From: XYD12-FULL-36-8 sp964391015
GTDB lineage: Bacteria > Bacteroidota > Ignavibacteria > Ignavibacteriales > Ignavibacteriaceae
Reading direction: 5' to 3'
Assembly: GCA_964391015.1 (NCBI GenBank)
Contig: CAYMKU010000005.1
Span: 62,001-126,000, forward strand
Length of the DNA: 64,000 nt
The position numbers and the translations under genes are program-made. The notes beneath the pieces are model-generated. The model had not been told where the DNA came from. It was given only the letters and a program-made list of their open reading frames with translations, and searched no databases. Positions within the stretch are counted from its first letter, which is position 1. Each line of letters starts with the position of its first letter. Of this stretch, positions 42,633 through 52,008 are shown piece by piece.

Positions 42633-44363
42633 TTATAAAATTTTTTCATCAGTTCGTATTATCGGGTAAATTTTTTCATTTTTGTCAAAATACAATGATT
42701 TACGATAGAAAAAATCTAAACGTTCAGAAGGATTATTCTTGAAGTTTTCGTCGGAGTTAAGTTTTGAATTAAATTCGTCTCTTAGTTTTTGATCATCTCG
42801 CATCATTTGTTTTGCAATTGGTTCCATAATATATGCTTCTGCATATTCTTTTCTTTCAAAAAAAGAGTTAAAGAATCCCCAACGAGCGAAAGAATCTGGA
42901 GCCATCGGCTCAAGAAGGTTTACAATCAAGCGCAAGGTTCTCTGGTTAGTTGGAATAATAAAAGTTCCTTTTTGAATTTTCACTTTTTCGTAAAACGGCA
43001 TGAGATTAAATGTTACTTGCTGGCGTCCTTCATAAGGCTGTGGATTAAATTGATCGCTTATGAATTTGTATTTCTCAACAACCAATTGTTCTGATGAACT
43101 CAACACATGGTGTTTAACCCCATGCAAAGTTAACCTATCGATTAAATAAGAAAACTCCTTCGGAATTAGATATGCCTTTGGAACACTTACGGCATATTTA
43201 ATTCTGGTTTTATTAAACAACGGAATATCAAATACTATTGGCCTATCGGAATAGCGTAAAATTTTGTTACCGGTGATTTCGCTTTCTTCTTCATATGATT
43301 CAAATGCCTTAAAAGCGAAATTTTCATATTCACCCGTATCTTCAAAATCTACCGGAAGAACTTTTCCTCTTTTGTAATGATAATTTATGGTGTGATTATC
43401 TGCCTTTTTATTTAAGGAAAGTAATTCTTTGTGATTTTTATTTATATAGTCTAAGGAGTGAGTCATTATTGACTTGGTTGAAAATACTCTGTTACCAAAA
43501 GGTTTTAAACTGTGAGTCTCAACAAGAAGACAAGTTCTGTTTTGAACAGCACAATATCCGGTTGAAAATCTTGGCAGCATGGGATAGTCAACAATTCCAT
43601 CGCTTAAATTTTCACCTTTAAATTCTATGTACCTGGTTGTGAGGAATCCATCTTTCTCAACCTTCCGAACTATGTTAGGAAGATATTTTTTATTTATCCA
43701 CTCGCTTAATAAAGGAGAGATATTCGCTTGCCGTTCGACTCCATAAGTGATATGATATTGGTAATCGGCTCCGTTAGTTGTATGGTTATCAATTACAAAG
43801 TCGGGGAGCCACTCGCTAAAAAAGTTTAACCACGCCTTCATTTCAGGAGATTCTGCTTTCATGTAATCGCGATTAAGGTTTAGATTATGAGATGTTGTTC
43901 GCCACCCCATCAGCAATGGTCCGTTTTGATTTGGCCTATTGAATGGACTTAATCGTTCATGCCCATCTACATTGAAAACTGGAAGGATAAGCAGCACAAT
44001 GTTCTTTAGCAGATGAAATTTTTCTTTAGTCACAAGCATTTCACGGAGTAGAAGCATACAAGCATCTTTGCCTTCAATCTCTCCGGAATGAATTCCATTT
44101 TGTATCAACACAATTGCTTTTCCGCTTTTCTTTGCCTTCTCTGGTGAGAATTCTTGGTTACCAGAAATAATTAGGCATTTTAGTTCTCTGCCCTGGGGTG
44201 AAATTCCGAACGTAATCATTTTTGCATAAGGTGTCTGCTCTACAAACTTTTTGAAATATATGACTGTTTCTTGATATGATGGCGATTTTTGTTGATGTGA
44301 TTTTTCAAAAAGCGTTAACCATTCGCTTGAAAATTTATTTTTTGAGTTTGTGCTTCTTTTCAT
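42633..44363 (-). CDS. M14-family zinc carboxypeptidase-like protein
   Basis: A 576-residue metallopeptidase. The zinc site reads H92-x-x-E95 (GIHSGEIEG) and H194 (DNHTTNG), with the substrate-binding NLNRDY at 162-167 between them. M14 enzymes remove C-terminal residues or cleave muropeptides. There is no signal peptide: the N-terminus is polar and a stop precedes the ATG within 21 bases, so this member seems cytoplasmic or exported another way, which is uncommon among relatives. A large C-terminal region (about 350-576) of unclear fold follows the catalytic part. It is divergent from hemH. Confidence 0.88.
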   Translation of the reverse strand: MKRSTNSKNKFSSEWLTLFEKSHQQKSPSYQETVIYFKKFVEQTPYAKMITFGISPQGRELKCLIISGNQEFSPEKAKKSGKAIVLIQNGIHSGEIEGKDACMLLLREMLVTKEKFHLLKNIVLLILPVFNVDGHERLSPFNRPNQNGPLLMGWRTTSHNLNLNRDYMKAESPEMKAWLNFFSEWLPDFVIDNHTTNGADYQYHITYGVERQANISPLLSEWINKKYLPNIVRKVEKDGFLTTRYIEFKGENLSDGIVDYPMLPRFSTGYCAVQNRTCLLVETHSLKPFGNRVFSTKSIMTHSLDYINKNHKELLSLNKKADNHTINYHYKRGKVLPVDFEDTGEYENFAFKAFESYEEESEITGNKILRYSDRPIVFDIPLFNKTRIKYAVSVPKAYLIPKEFSYLIDRLTLHGVKHHVLSSSEQLVVEKYKFISDQFNPQPYEGRQQVTFNLMPFYEKVKIQKGTFIIPTNQRTLRLIVNLLEPMAPDSFARWGFFNSFFERKEYAEAYIMEPIAKQMMRDDQKLRDEFNSKLNSDENFKNNPSERLDFFYRKSLYFDKNEKIYPIIRTDEKIL

Positions 44364-44394
44364 AAAGAATTTATTGTATTGTTAATTTGTTACT

Positions 44395-44402
44395 CAAAGA
44401 TA
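44395..44402 (-). promoter_or_regulatory. candidate -7 element for the M14 peptidase gene
   Basis: On the minus strand TATCTTTG matches TAnnTTTG exactly, 31 bases ahead of the ATG at 44363. A good -33 TTG is not at the normal distance, so this is only half of the consensus. Confidence 0.3.
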
Positions 44403-44562
44403 AAAAGAGAAATTGAGTTATATAAGTTAATCAATGGTACTCAGATGATACTGGTATGACAAATTTACTCCGATAGAAAATCAGTAACAATTTATTTAAC
44501 ATGCATCATCTGTATGATATTGATTTAACTGTTTTTGGATTAATTATTAAGGACGAAATTGA

Positions 44563-44570
44563 TAACTTTG
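44563..44570 (+). promoter_or_regulatory. candidate -7 element of the hemH-hemG operon
   Basis: TAACTTTG matches TAnnTTTG exactly. A TTTTTG lies 25 bases upstream, slightly beyond the usual spacing. The element ends 23 bases before the ATG at 44594, which supports that codon over the upstream in-frame ATG at 44501. Confidence 0.4.
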
Positions 44571-44593
44571 TATCGACAATTAATGAGAAATGG

Positions 44594-45559
44594 ATGTTAA
44601 AAACTGCTATTGTGCTATTAAATCTTGGCGGCCCAGATTCGCTTAATGCCGTTCAGCCCTTTTTAGAAAACCTTTTTAACGATCCGGACATATTCAAGTT
44701 GCCTTTTCAAAAAACTTTAGCCAGATTTATCTCAAAAAAACGTGCTCCAAAAATCCAAGAAGAATACAAGCTTATTGGCGGCAAATCGCCAATAGGTATG
44801 TGGACAGAACTTCAACGGAAAAAGCTTGAAGACAAATTAAGAGAGAATGGCTATAATGTAGATGTTCATATTGCAATGCGTTATTGGAATCCACTTACAT
44901 CAAAAACCGTAAAACTGGTTGAAGATAAAAACTACTTGAAAATAATTTTACTACCGCTATATCCTCAATATTCTATTTCAACTACGGGATCATCTTTTAA
45001 CGAATGGAAAAGATGCTACAAAGGAGATAAATCAAAAGTGAGTTACATTGATTCGTACTATACTCAGCCGGGTTACATTCAGGCAATCAATCAACGAATA
45101 GACGAAAGCATTTTAAAGTTTCCTGAGCAGTCCCGGAGGGAGGTTCAGCTTGTGTTTAGTGCGCATGGAACGCCGATAAGCTATGTTAAAAAAGGTGATC
45201 CGTACTCAAACCAAATAAAGGCGACTGTTGAACATGTGATGAAAATGAGAAATCATTCACATGAATACCATTTGTGCTTCCAAAGCAAAGTAGGACCGAT
45301 GAAATGGCTTGAACCTGCTATTGACAAGATGATTGAGGAACTTGCAGCGAAAAGTAAAAAACACTTGCTGATTATTCCGATCAGCTTCGTATCAGATCAT
45401 ATTGAAACTCTTTATGAACTTGACATTGAATATCGCCATGTCGCAGAAAAAGTCGGAATTGAAAATTATATTGTGATGGAAGGTCTGAACGACTCAGAAA
45501 TTTTTATTAATGCACTTAAAGAAGTTGTTGAAGAACAGTTAATCGAACGAATATTATGA
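44594..45559 (+). CDS. hemH: ferrochelatase
   Basis: Inserts Fe(II) into protoporphyrin IX, the last step of the classic haem pathway. From the ATG at 44594 the 321-residue protein starts MLKTAIVLLNLGGPDSL, the standard family beginning; the frame is open to 44501, but those 31 residues match nothing and overlap a promoter-like element. The catalytic His is in FSAHGTP (about 190) and the conserved Glu in SDHIETLYELD. Its stop overlaps hemG by four bases, so the two are coupled. Confidence 0.95.
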   Translation: MLKTAIVLLNLGGPDSLNAVQPFLENLFNDPDIFKLPFQKTLARFISKKRAPKIQEEYKLIGGKSPIGMWTELQRKKLEDKLRENGYNVDVHIAMRYWNPLTSKTVKLVEDKNYLKIILLPLYPQYSISTTGSSFNEWKRCYKGDKSKVSYIDSYYTQPGYIQAINQRIDESILKFPEQSRREVQLVFSAHGTPISYVKKGDPYSNQIKATVEHVMKMRNHSHEYHLCFQSKVGPMKWLEPAIDKMIEELAAKSKKHLLIIPISFVSDHIETLYELDIEYRHVAEKVGIENYIVMEGLNDSEIFINALKEVVEEQLIERIL

Positions 45560-46938
45560 ATAAGAAAATAATAATTATTGGTGCCGGGGTTTCGGGTTTA
45601 GCAACAGCATACTTGCTTAAGCAAAAAGGTTACGATGTTACTGTCTTGGAAAAGAAAAGTGAAGTTGGCGGCTCCATTGAAACATCTTATGAAAATGAGT
45701 TTCTTTTTGATCGCGGACCAAACAGCGCATTAGAGACAACTCCACTTATAGCAAAATTTGTTGAGGAACTCAATCTTCATAATCAGCTTGTTTATGCAAA
45801 TAAAGAAGGAAACAAGCGATATATTCTGCGTAGTAATACATTGCATGCTCTGCCAATGAACCCACCGGCATTTTTGAAAACCAAATTATTTTCAACCCAT
45901 GCTAAACTCAGATTATTGAAGGAACCTTTCGTTGGAAGATCAAACGATGGCTATTATCAAAGTATTGCCGAGTTTGTCACACGACGGCTTGGGAGAGAGT
46001 TTTTAGATTATGCAATCAATCCTTTTGTTGCTGGAGTTTATGCTGGTAACCCTGAAAGTTTGAGTGTGAAATCAGCTTTTCCAAAACTTTATGCGCTTGA
46101 AGAAAAATATGGTGGATTAATAGTTGGAACCATCAAAAGCATTAAAGAAAGAAAGCAACGTACTGAAAAATCAAAACAAAGTGCGAAGATGTTTTCTTTC
46201 CGCGATGGAATGATTGTTCTTCCCAAAGCATTCGCCAACTATCTCGGGGACAATTTGATTCTTAATGCAGATGTAAAAAAAATTGAAAAGCAAGGCAGTA
46301 AATTTTTGTTAAGCATCATCCACAAAGATGAAAACCGTTCTATGCAAGCAGATGTGATAATTTTGACCGCTCCTGCATTTATTACAGCAGAATTGCTTGC
46401 AGAGTTTGATGAGAAATTGAAGAAGCATTTGCTTGATATTTATTATCCACCTGTACTTGTTCAGTATTTAGCATATAGAAAAAAAGATATATTACAACCA
46501 TTGGATGGATTTGGATTTTTAATCCCCTCGAAAGAAAAAAAATCATTTCTTGGTGCTATATGGAGTTCAGTGATATTTCCCAATAGATCGTCTGACGAAT
46601 ATGCCTCATTTACGCTGTTTGTTGGGGGTGCGCGAGATCCAGAAATTTTTAGCATAGACAAAGAGGTGTTGTTTATGAAAGTTAGAGGCGAATTCGAAAC
46701 TTTGATGAAAATTTCTGGTGATCCAATTTTTTCTTCTTACAAATTTTGGCCCAAGGCAATTCCCCAATACAATATTGGTTATGTAGAACATGAAAACTAC
46801 TTTGACCAGTTCGAAAAAAATCTTTCGGGAATATTTTTAAGTGGAAATTACCGAGGGGGAATTTCTGTAGGAGATTGTATAAAGAATTCAGAGATTGTTG
46901 CTGAGAAAGCGATTTCAATTTTAAATAAAGAGTTATAA
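45556..46938 (+). CDS. hemG: protoporphyrinogen oxidase (HemG/HemY type, FAD-dependent)
   Basis: Oxidises protoporphyrinogen IX (or coproporphyrinogen III in some lineages) to the porphyrin. The 460-residue flavoprotein begins with the FAD motif IIGAGVSGLATAYLLKQKG and VLEKKSEVGGSIET, has FDRGPNSALE, NPFVAGVYAGNPESLS, and ends with the second FAD segment GIFLSGNYRGGISVGDCI. It is the oxygen-dependent HemY-like family, although the organism may be anaerobic or microaerophilic. Four-base overlap with hemH. A large type IX-secreted protein starts one base after its stop. Confidence 0.93.
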   Translation: MNKKIIIIGAGVSGLATAYLLKQKGYDVTVLEKKSEVGGSIETSYENEFLFDRGPNSALETTPLIAKFVEELNLHNQLVYANKEGNKRYILRSNTLHALPMNPPAFLKTKLFSTHAKLRLLKEPFVGRSNDGYYQSIAEFVTRRLGREFLDYAINPFVAGVYAGNPESLSVKSAFPKLYALEEKYGGLIVGTIKSIKERKQRTEKSKQSAKMFSFRDGMIVLPKAFANYLGDNLILNADVKKIEKQGSKFLLSIIHKDENRSMQADVIILTAPAFITAELLAEFDEKLKKHLLDIYYPPVLVQYLAYRKKDILQPLDGFGFLIPSKEKKSFLGAIWSSVIFPNRSSDEYASFTLFVGGARDPEIFSIDKEVLFMKVRGEFETLMKISGDPIFSSYKFWPKAIPQYNIGYVEHENYFDQFEKNLSGIFLSGNYRGGISVGDCIKNSEIVAEKAISILNKEL

Positions 46939-46939
46939 A

Positions 46940-49528
46940 GTGAATATTAAATTATCTTCAATTGTGTTGCTTATTACCGGAACAATTTGTTTTTATGTAA
47001 TGAATTTTATTTTCATACGGGGAAACAAAGTTTTGTTGAGCGAAACTGAAAGATTTTCCGATGCAATGGTTGCCTTGGATTTTTGGACAAACCAGCGAGC
47101 TTATCCTAACAAAATAGTTCCTGATGATGCCTACTATAAGGCTTATGAAAAATCTAGAGAGTTGGTGTTCAGCAAAAATCGTGAAATTCAAACTAACATG
47201 TGGACTCAGGTTGGGCCTCACAATGTTGGAGGAAGAACACTTGCCGTTACAATCAATCCTTTAAATCCGAACACGGTTTATGCAGGCTCAGCAAGCGGTG
47301 GTTTATGGAGAAGCTATACTAGCGGAGGTGGTCCTCTCGCATGGCACTATGTCCCCACGGGGTTTCCAGTTCTAAGTGTTAGTTCAATAGTTGTTAATTC
47401 CACAGATACAAATATAATTTATATCGGAACAGGAGAAGTTTATGCTTATCAGAATTCAATAGGGGGACTAAGCATAAGAACGACACGAGGCAGCTATGGT
47501 ATTGGCATTTTAAAAACAACCGATGGCGGGATGACGTGGGTCAAAAGTCTTGATTGGAGTTACAATCAACGACGAAGTATTCAAGTAGTAAAAATTAATC
47601 CAAGCAATCCCAATATTCTTTATGCCGGAACGAGCGAGGGAATATTTAAAACTACGGATGCTGGAATAAATTGGAATCAAGTACACAATGTCGTGATGGC
47701 TACTGACATTATTATTAATCCGCAAAATACAGATATGATTTTAGCAAGCTGTGGAAATCTAAATAGCACGGGGGGAGGAATTTATCTTTCAACAAACGGC
47801 GGATCAACATGGACAAAATCGGTAACTGGGTTGCCAAGTTCTTTCGGAGGGAAAATCCATCTTGCAAATTTTGGATCAACACCAAGCATAGTATTTGCAA
47901 GTATTGGTCTTGGCACTTCAACTGGCGCAGGAACTTTATTATGCAAAAGTACAGATAATGGGGCTAGCTGGGTAACAATTAATACTACCGATTATTCAAC
48001 TTATCAGGGCTGGTATTCTCATTTTGTAATTCCACACAGAACCGATGCACAAAAAATTCTCTGCGGTGGAATTGATATGTGGAAATCAACCGATGGTGGA
48101 GTAAATTTGATACAAAAGTCGTATTGGTATAAATGGTTTTTTGGTGTCGTTCCATCAGGGGGGCCCGAAGGACCTGCGGATTATTCTCATGCAGATCATC
48201 ATTCATTTGCTGTTCATCCAACGAATCCTGATGTAGTTTATTTGGCAACCGATGGCGGAATATTTAGAACTCTTGATTTTGGGGAAACATTTGAAGGTTG
48301 TAACGGTGGTTATCAAACCACCCAATTCTATAAAAGATTTTCTGTTTCAAGAAAGGATACGTTATTAGCTATTGGAGGAATGCAGGATAATGCGACTGCG
48401 ATTTGGGATGGAACAGTAGCATGGAGGAGAGTTATCGGTGGGGATGGCTGTTGTACCCAGATAAGCCCAACCAGTGCTGATACTCTTTATGGCTCATCAC
48501 AGTATTTAAACATGCTTCGCTCATCAAATAGAGGGATTGATTGGCAATCCATTGCCCCCCCAAGCAGCAATGAAGCTTTTAACGGACCATTTGTAGTTGC
48601 GCCATCAAATGCAAAAATAATGTTTGCTGCCGGGGACAAAATATATCGTTCTTCAAATGCGGGTAGTAATTGGGTGGTGTTGAACAGTAACTCGGTTATC
48701 AATGGCGATCCGATCCTTTCAATTGCTGTCTCACATTCCAATCCCGATTCAATTTATGTTACAACTGCACCAAATATTGGGCGAGCAGAAATTTTTAGGT
48801 CAACAAATGGCGGAAACTCGTGGACAAACATCACCTCAACTTTGCCTGATAGATACCCGGTTGATATTTCAGTTGATCCCAATAGTTCTTCAACTGTGTA
48901 TGTTGCGTTTTCAGGATTTGGAACTCCACATCTTTATAAATCTACAAATGGCGGTGAGACATGGGTAAATATTGGTCAGGGACTTCCCGATGTGCCTACC
49001 TCTGCTGTGGCAATTGATCCCAAGTACTCTTCGATACTCTATGTAGGTAATGATTTGGGTGTTTATATTTCTAAAGATAGTGGAAAAACCTGGAGTGATT
49101 TCAACAATGGTTTGGGAGATGCTCTGCTAACAATGGATATGGCAATCTCACCAGTAAACCGAATGCTTTATGCAGCATCACATGGCCGCGGAGTATATCG
49201 TATTAGATTGGAGGAACCAGATCCAGCAAAAGTGGATGAGGAAAATATCGCGTTGTTACAAGGATTTAAATTGAAGCAAAACTATCCAAATCCATTCAAT
49301 CCCATTACGAATATCCAATTTGCTTTAAAAAACAAACAGGCTGTAACAATTAAAATCTTCGATAATTTGGGAAAAGAGATTGTTGAATTGATTAATGAAG
49401 AAATGCAAATCGGAGATCATCAAATTTACTTCGATGCGAGCCTCTATAACATGTCAAGCGGAGTATATTTCTATCGTATGGAAGGGGATAAATTTAGCCA
49501 ATCACGGAAAATGGTTTATTTGAAATAA
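46940..49528 (+). CDS. type IX-secreted BNR/VPS10-like repeat protein
   Basis: An 862-residue secreted protein. After an N-terminal hydrophobic signal it carries a long series of Asp-box-like repeats (pattern NPxNPNxxYxGT.. followed by STNGGxSWTxx), as in VPS10/sortilin domains, GH74-type xyloglucanases and exo-sialidases. The count is about nine to ten blades, so a propeller is likely. The final 85 residues are a type IX secretion sorting domain (LKQNYPNPFNPITNIQFAL through SGVYFYRM). The start is GTG, one base past hemG. Substrate is unknown; no catalytic pair is confidently visible. Confidence 0.9.
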   Translation: MNIKLSSIVLLITGTICFYVMNFIFIRGNKVLLSETERFSDAMVALDFWTNQRAYPNKIVPDDAYYKAYEKSRELVFSKNREIQTNMWTQVGPHNVGGRTLAVTINPLNPNTVYAGSASGGLWRSYTSGGGPLAWHYVPTGFPVLSVSSIVVNSTDTNIIYIGTGEVYAYQNSIGGLSIRTTRGSYGIGILKTTDGGMTWVKSLDWSYNQRRSIQVVKINPSNPNILYAGTSEGIFKTTDAGINWNQVHNVVMATDIIINPQNTDMILASCGNLNSTGGGIYLSTNGGSTWTKSVTGLPSSFGGKIHLANFGSTPSIVFASIGLGTSTGAGTLLCKSTDNGASWVTINTTDYSTYQGWYSHFVIPHRTDAQKILCGGIDMWKSTDGGVNLIQKSYWYKWFFGVVPSGGPEGPADYSHADHHSFAVHPTNPDVVYLATDGGIFRTLDFGETFEGCNGGYQTTQFYKRFSVSRKDTLLAIGGMQDNATAIWDGTVAWRRVIGGDGCCTQISPTSADTLYGSSQYLNMLRSSNRGIDWQSIAPPSSNEAFNGPFVVAPSNAKIMFAAGDKIYRSSNAGSNWVVLNSNSVINGDPILSIAVSHSNPDSIYVTTAPNIGRAEIFRSTNGGNSWTNITSTLPDRYPVDISVDPNSSSTVYVAFSGFGTPHLYKSTNGGETWVNIGQGLPDVPTSAVAIDPKYSSILYVGNDLGVYISKDSGKTWSDFNNGLGDALLTMDMAISPVNRMLYAASHGRGVYRIRLEEPDPAKVDEENIALLQGFKLKQNYPNPFNPITNIQFALKNKQAVTIKIFDNLGKEIVELINEEMQIGDHQIYFDASLYNMSSGVYFYRMEGDKFSQSRKMVYLK

Positions 49529-49877
49529 GTTTTAGACAGCATAAACAAAATATCCCAAATCTAAAATAATTTCAGCGGCTTACTTCTTACTAAGAAAATC
49601 AGAAATTCACCTCTAAAATCAACAAAGGAATAAACCACCAGAGAAATTTGCTTTTCTCATCACAAATCTATTGATTCAACATTAATCTTACTAATATGAT
49701 CTAGAACATATCTAACTCATAAAATGACTGAGTTTGAACAATTGCACATTGTAATTGGAGTTATTAGTATATAACTTAAATCTGATATCAAATGAAAATT
49801 ATAGTGCATGAGTTGAAAATGCACTGTAAACATAAAATATTAAATAATTATTTATCATAATTAAAAGGAGTAAGAAG
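49529..49877. other. non-coding gap with one hairpin
   Basis: This 349-base stretch has no open frame worth calling, no tRNA-like structure and no repeats shared with other parts of the window. The only structure I see is the hairpin at 49799-49829. The region is very AT-rich. A weak TTG / TATA-like promoter may lie in it, but none matches the consensus well. Confidence 0.6.
49799..49829 (+). promoter_or_regulatory. leader hairpin ahead of the TPR lipoprotein gene
   Basis: TTATAGTGCAT (49799-49809) and ATGCACTGTAA (49819-49829) pair over 11 positions with one U-G wobble and a 9-base loop, about 35 bases before the AAGGAG site. It could be an operator, as the arms form an inverted repeat, or an RNA element. 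Confidence 0.35.
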
Positions 49878-51350
49878 ATGAAGAAATCAATTCAGCCCTG
49901 GCTAATTATATTAACTGCTATAGTGCTCACGCTTACTTTACTAGCAGGATGTACCAAAAAGGTAAATGACGAAAAAATTCCTATTACATCATTATCGGAA
50001 GAGGCGAAACAACACTTTTTGAGTGGAAGAGATCTTTTTGACAAGTTGAGATTTCAAGAATCGCTCGTGCATTTTGAAAATGCCTTTGCAAAAGACAATA
50101 ATTTTGCTTTAGCATATTACTATCACTCACTTGCTAATCCAACCACAAAAGGTTTTTTTGCTGATCTTGATAAAGCAATAGGTAAATTAGACAACGTTTC
50201 GGAAGGTGAGAAATTAATGATAATGGCGTTACAGGCAAATGTAAATGGGGATCAGAAAAAACAGGAAGAACATCTGAAAAAATTAGTTCAACTTTATCCA
50301 ACTGATGAACGAGCACATGGTCTGTTAGGTCAATTTTATTTTGGTCAACAAGATTATAAGAAAGCAATCGAACATTTATCGAAAGCCACAGAGATCGCCC
50401 CGAACTATTCCTCGTCGTACAATATGTTGGGATATTCGAATAAAAATTTGGAAAATTATTCCGAAGCTGAAGATGCATTTAAAAAATATATTGAATTGAT
50501 TCCAAATGATCCCAACCCATATGATTCATATGCTGAATTATTAATGAAAGAGGGAAAGTACGAGGAATCAATAAGTCAATATCGGAAAGCGTTATCAATT
50601 GATCCAAACTTTGTTGCTTCATTTCTTGGGATAGCGAACAATTTGGACTTTCTCGGAAAACATGATGAAGCCAGAAAAGAATTGACAACACTTTATGATA
50701 AAGCGAGAAACGACGGTGAAAAACGCCAGGCACTATTTGCAATGGCAGTTTCGTATGCTGATGAAGGAAATTTGGATAAAGCTTTAGAGGAAATGCAAAA
50801 GCAATATGATCTCGGTGCTAAAATAGATGATGCGGGAGCAATGGCTGGCGATCTTAATACGATTGGAAATATTTTATTTGAATCTGGGAAATATGATGAA
50901 GCCATGAATTATTATCAGCAATCACTTAAGGTAACATTAGAGTCTGATCTATCTAATGATGTAAAAGAAAACACGAGAAGATTTGATCTTTATAATACAG
51001 CTCAAGTTTTATTAATGAAGAATAATCTTAAAGATGCGAAGGAGAAGGCTGTTGAGTTCAGCGAGAAAGCAAATACAGCAAACAATACATTTCAGATTTG
51101 GTTGTCTCATGAGCTTCAGGGATTAATTTCTCTTCAGGAAAAAGACTACAAAAAAGCTGAAAGTGAATTCAAAATGGCAAACCAACAGAATCCCTATACA
51201 TTTTACCGCTTAGGTTTGACTTATCAGGGAATGAAAAACAAGGAATTGGCCGATAAGCATTTCAAGATGGCAGCAAATTTTAATGCTTTGACTAACCTGA
51301 ACCAGTCTTTTGTCAGAATGAAAATGAAAGACATGCTCGGTTCAATATAA
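49878..51350 (+). CDS. TPR-repeat lipoprotein
   Basis: A 490-residue lipoprotein (signal ends LAGC, Cys25) made almost wholly of tetratricopeptide repeats, about nine or ten. Clear ones are PTDERAHGLLGQFYFGQQD, PNYSSSYNMLGYSNKNLEN, and DPNFVASFLGIANNLDFLGKH. Repeats form a superhelical scaffold for protein binding, so it probably acts as an assembly factor or binding partner at the periplasmic face of the outer membrane. The start has an AAGGAG site ten bases ahead. The gene has its own terminator at 51362-51386. Role not known. Confidence 0.9.
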   Translation: MKKSIQPWLIILTAIVLTLTLLAGCTKKVNDEKIPITSLSEEAKQHFLSGRDLFDKLRFQESLVHFENAFAKDNNFALAYYYHSLANPTTKGFFADLDKAIGKLDNVSEGEKLMIMALQANVNGDQKKQEEHLKKLVQLYPTDERAHGLLGQFYFGQQDYKKAIEHLSKATEIAPNYSSSYNMLGYSNKNLENYSEAEDAFKKYIELIPNDPNPYDSYAELLMKEGKYEESISQYRKALSIDPNFVASFLGIANNLDFLGKHDEARKELTTLYDKARNDGEKRQALFAMAVSYADEGNLDKALEEMQKQYDLGAKIDDAGAMAGDLNTIGNILFESGKYDEAMNYYQQSLKVTLESDLSNDVKENTRRFDLYNTAQVLLMKNNLKDAKEKAVEFSEKANTANNTFQIWLSHELQGLISLQEKDYKKAESEFKMANQQNPYTFYRLGLTYQGMKNKELADKHFKMAANFNALTNLNQSFVRMKMKDMLGSI

Positions 51351-51361
51351 TATTTTACGAA

Positions 51362-51386
51362 GGGCGGGAATTATTTCCCGCTCTTT
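51362..51386 (+). terminator. terminator of the TPR lipoprotein gene
   Basis: GGGCGGGAA (51362-51370) and TTCCCGCTC (51375-51383) form a 9-bp stem with one G-U wobble and a 4-base loop, followed by TTT. It begins 11 bases past the stop. Confidence 0.75.
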
Positions 51387-51546
51387 ATGAAATCTTCAGC
51401 AATCGTAATAGTTGCGGGCTTTCATTTCTTTAAAATATTCCACAAAATCTTAAAGCTGCAAATAATTATTCTAATATTTTTACATTTTTGTGACAACTTT
51501 AATTTCATTGCCAAATATTTTTCGGTTGAAATTAAGGAAAACTACA

Positions 51547-51966
51547 ATGGTAAAGAAAATTATTTCTGCAGCATTACTTCCCATTTTATTATTTCAGTTT
51601 TCTTCTTGCTACAACATGAGCGCAATAAGTCTTGAAGAGTTAATTAATCAAGAGGAAAAAAGCGACTTAAGAATCACCACATACCAATCTGAAACCTACG
51701 AATTCAAAAGCTTTAATTACTATATAAAATCGGATACGCTGTTTGGTATCGGTGAAAAAATTATAGATAAACACACAACAGCCCCCTTTTCGGGAAAAAT
51801 AGGAATTTCAGATATTGAGTATGTTGCCGCGAGTAAGTTTAATACAGCATCAACCTGTATGGCAACTGTAGGCATTTCGTTGTTAGCTGCTACCGTTATT
51901 TTAGTCTTTTTATTACATGAAGTAAGTGAGGATTTTAACAGCTGTAATCAGAGATCTCGTTTTTAA
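51547..51966 (+). CDS. small lipoprotein with a C-terminal hydrophobic segment
   Basis: From the ATG at 51547 it has 139 residues; the open frame extends to 51490, but the lipoprotein signal (FSSC, Cys21) begins only at this ATG, which is preceded by AAGGAAAA. The mature part includes EEKSDLRITTYQSETYEFK, SDTLFGIGEK and DIEYVAASKFNT, followed by a hydrophobic helix (about 105-125). The pattern of short strands plus an Asp-x-Glu-Tyr-Val run recurs in small Bacteroidota lipoproteins I cannot name. Function unknown. It ends toward a convergent glycosidase gene. Confidence 0.72.
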   Translation: MVKKIISAALLPILLFQFSSCYNMSAISLEELINQEEKSDLRITTYQSETYEFKSFNYYIKSDTLFGIGEKIIDKHTTAPFSGKIGISDIEYVAASKFNTASTCMATVGISLLAATVILVFLLHEVSEDFNSCNQRSRF

Positions 51967-52008
51967 CTCACCTTAACCATCTGACACTCTAAGCATAAAT
52001 TATGATTT

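Noticed and set aside
48487..48741. An open frame opposite the BNR protein
   Set aside because: Overlaps the conserved repeats of the real gene; no independent signals.
46940..49528. Repeated DNA from the BNR repeats, considered as a tandem repeat array
   Set aside because: The repeats are conserved at the protein level but divergent in DNA, with irregular spacing; ordinary for Asp-box proteins.
46940..49528. Sialidase call for the BNR protein
   Set aside because: Asp-boxes alone are shared by VPS10, GH74 and other propellers; the Arg triad of sialidases is not confidently visible.
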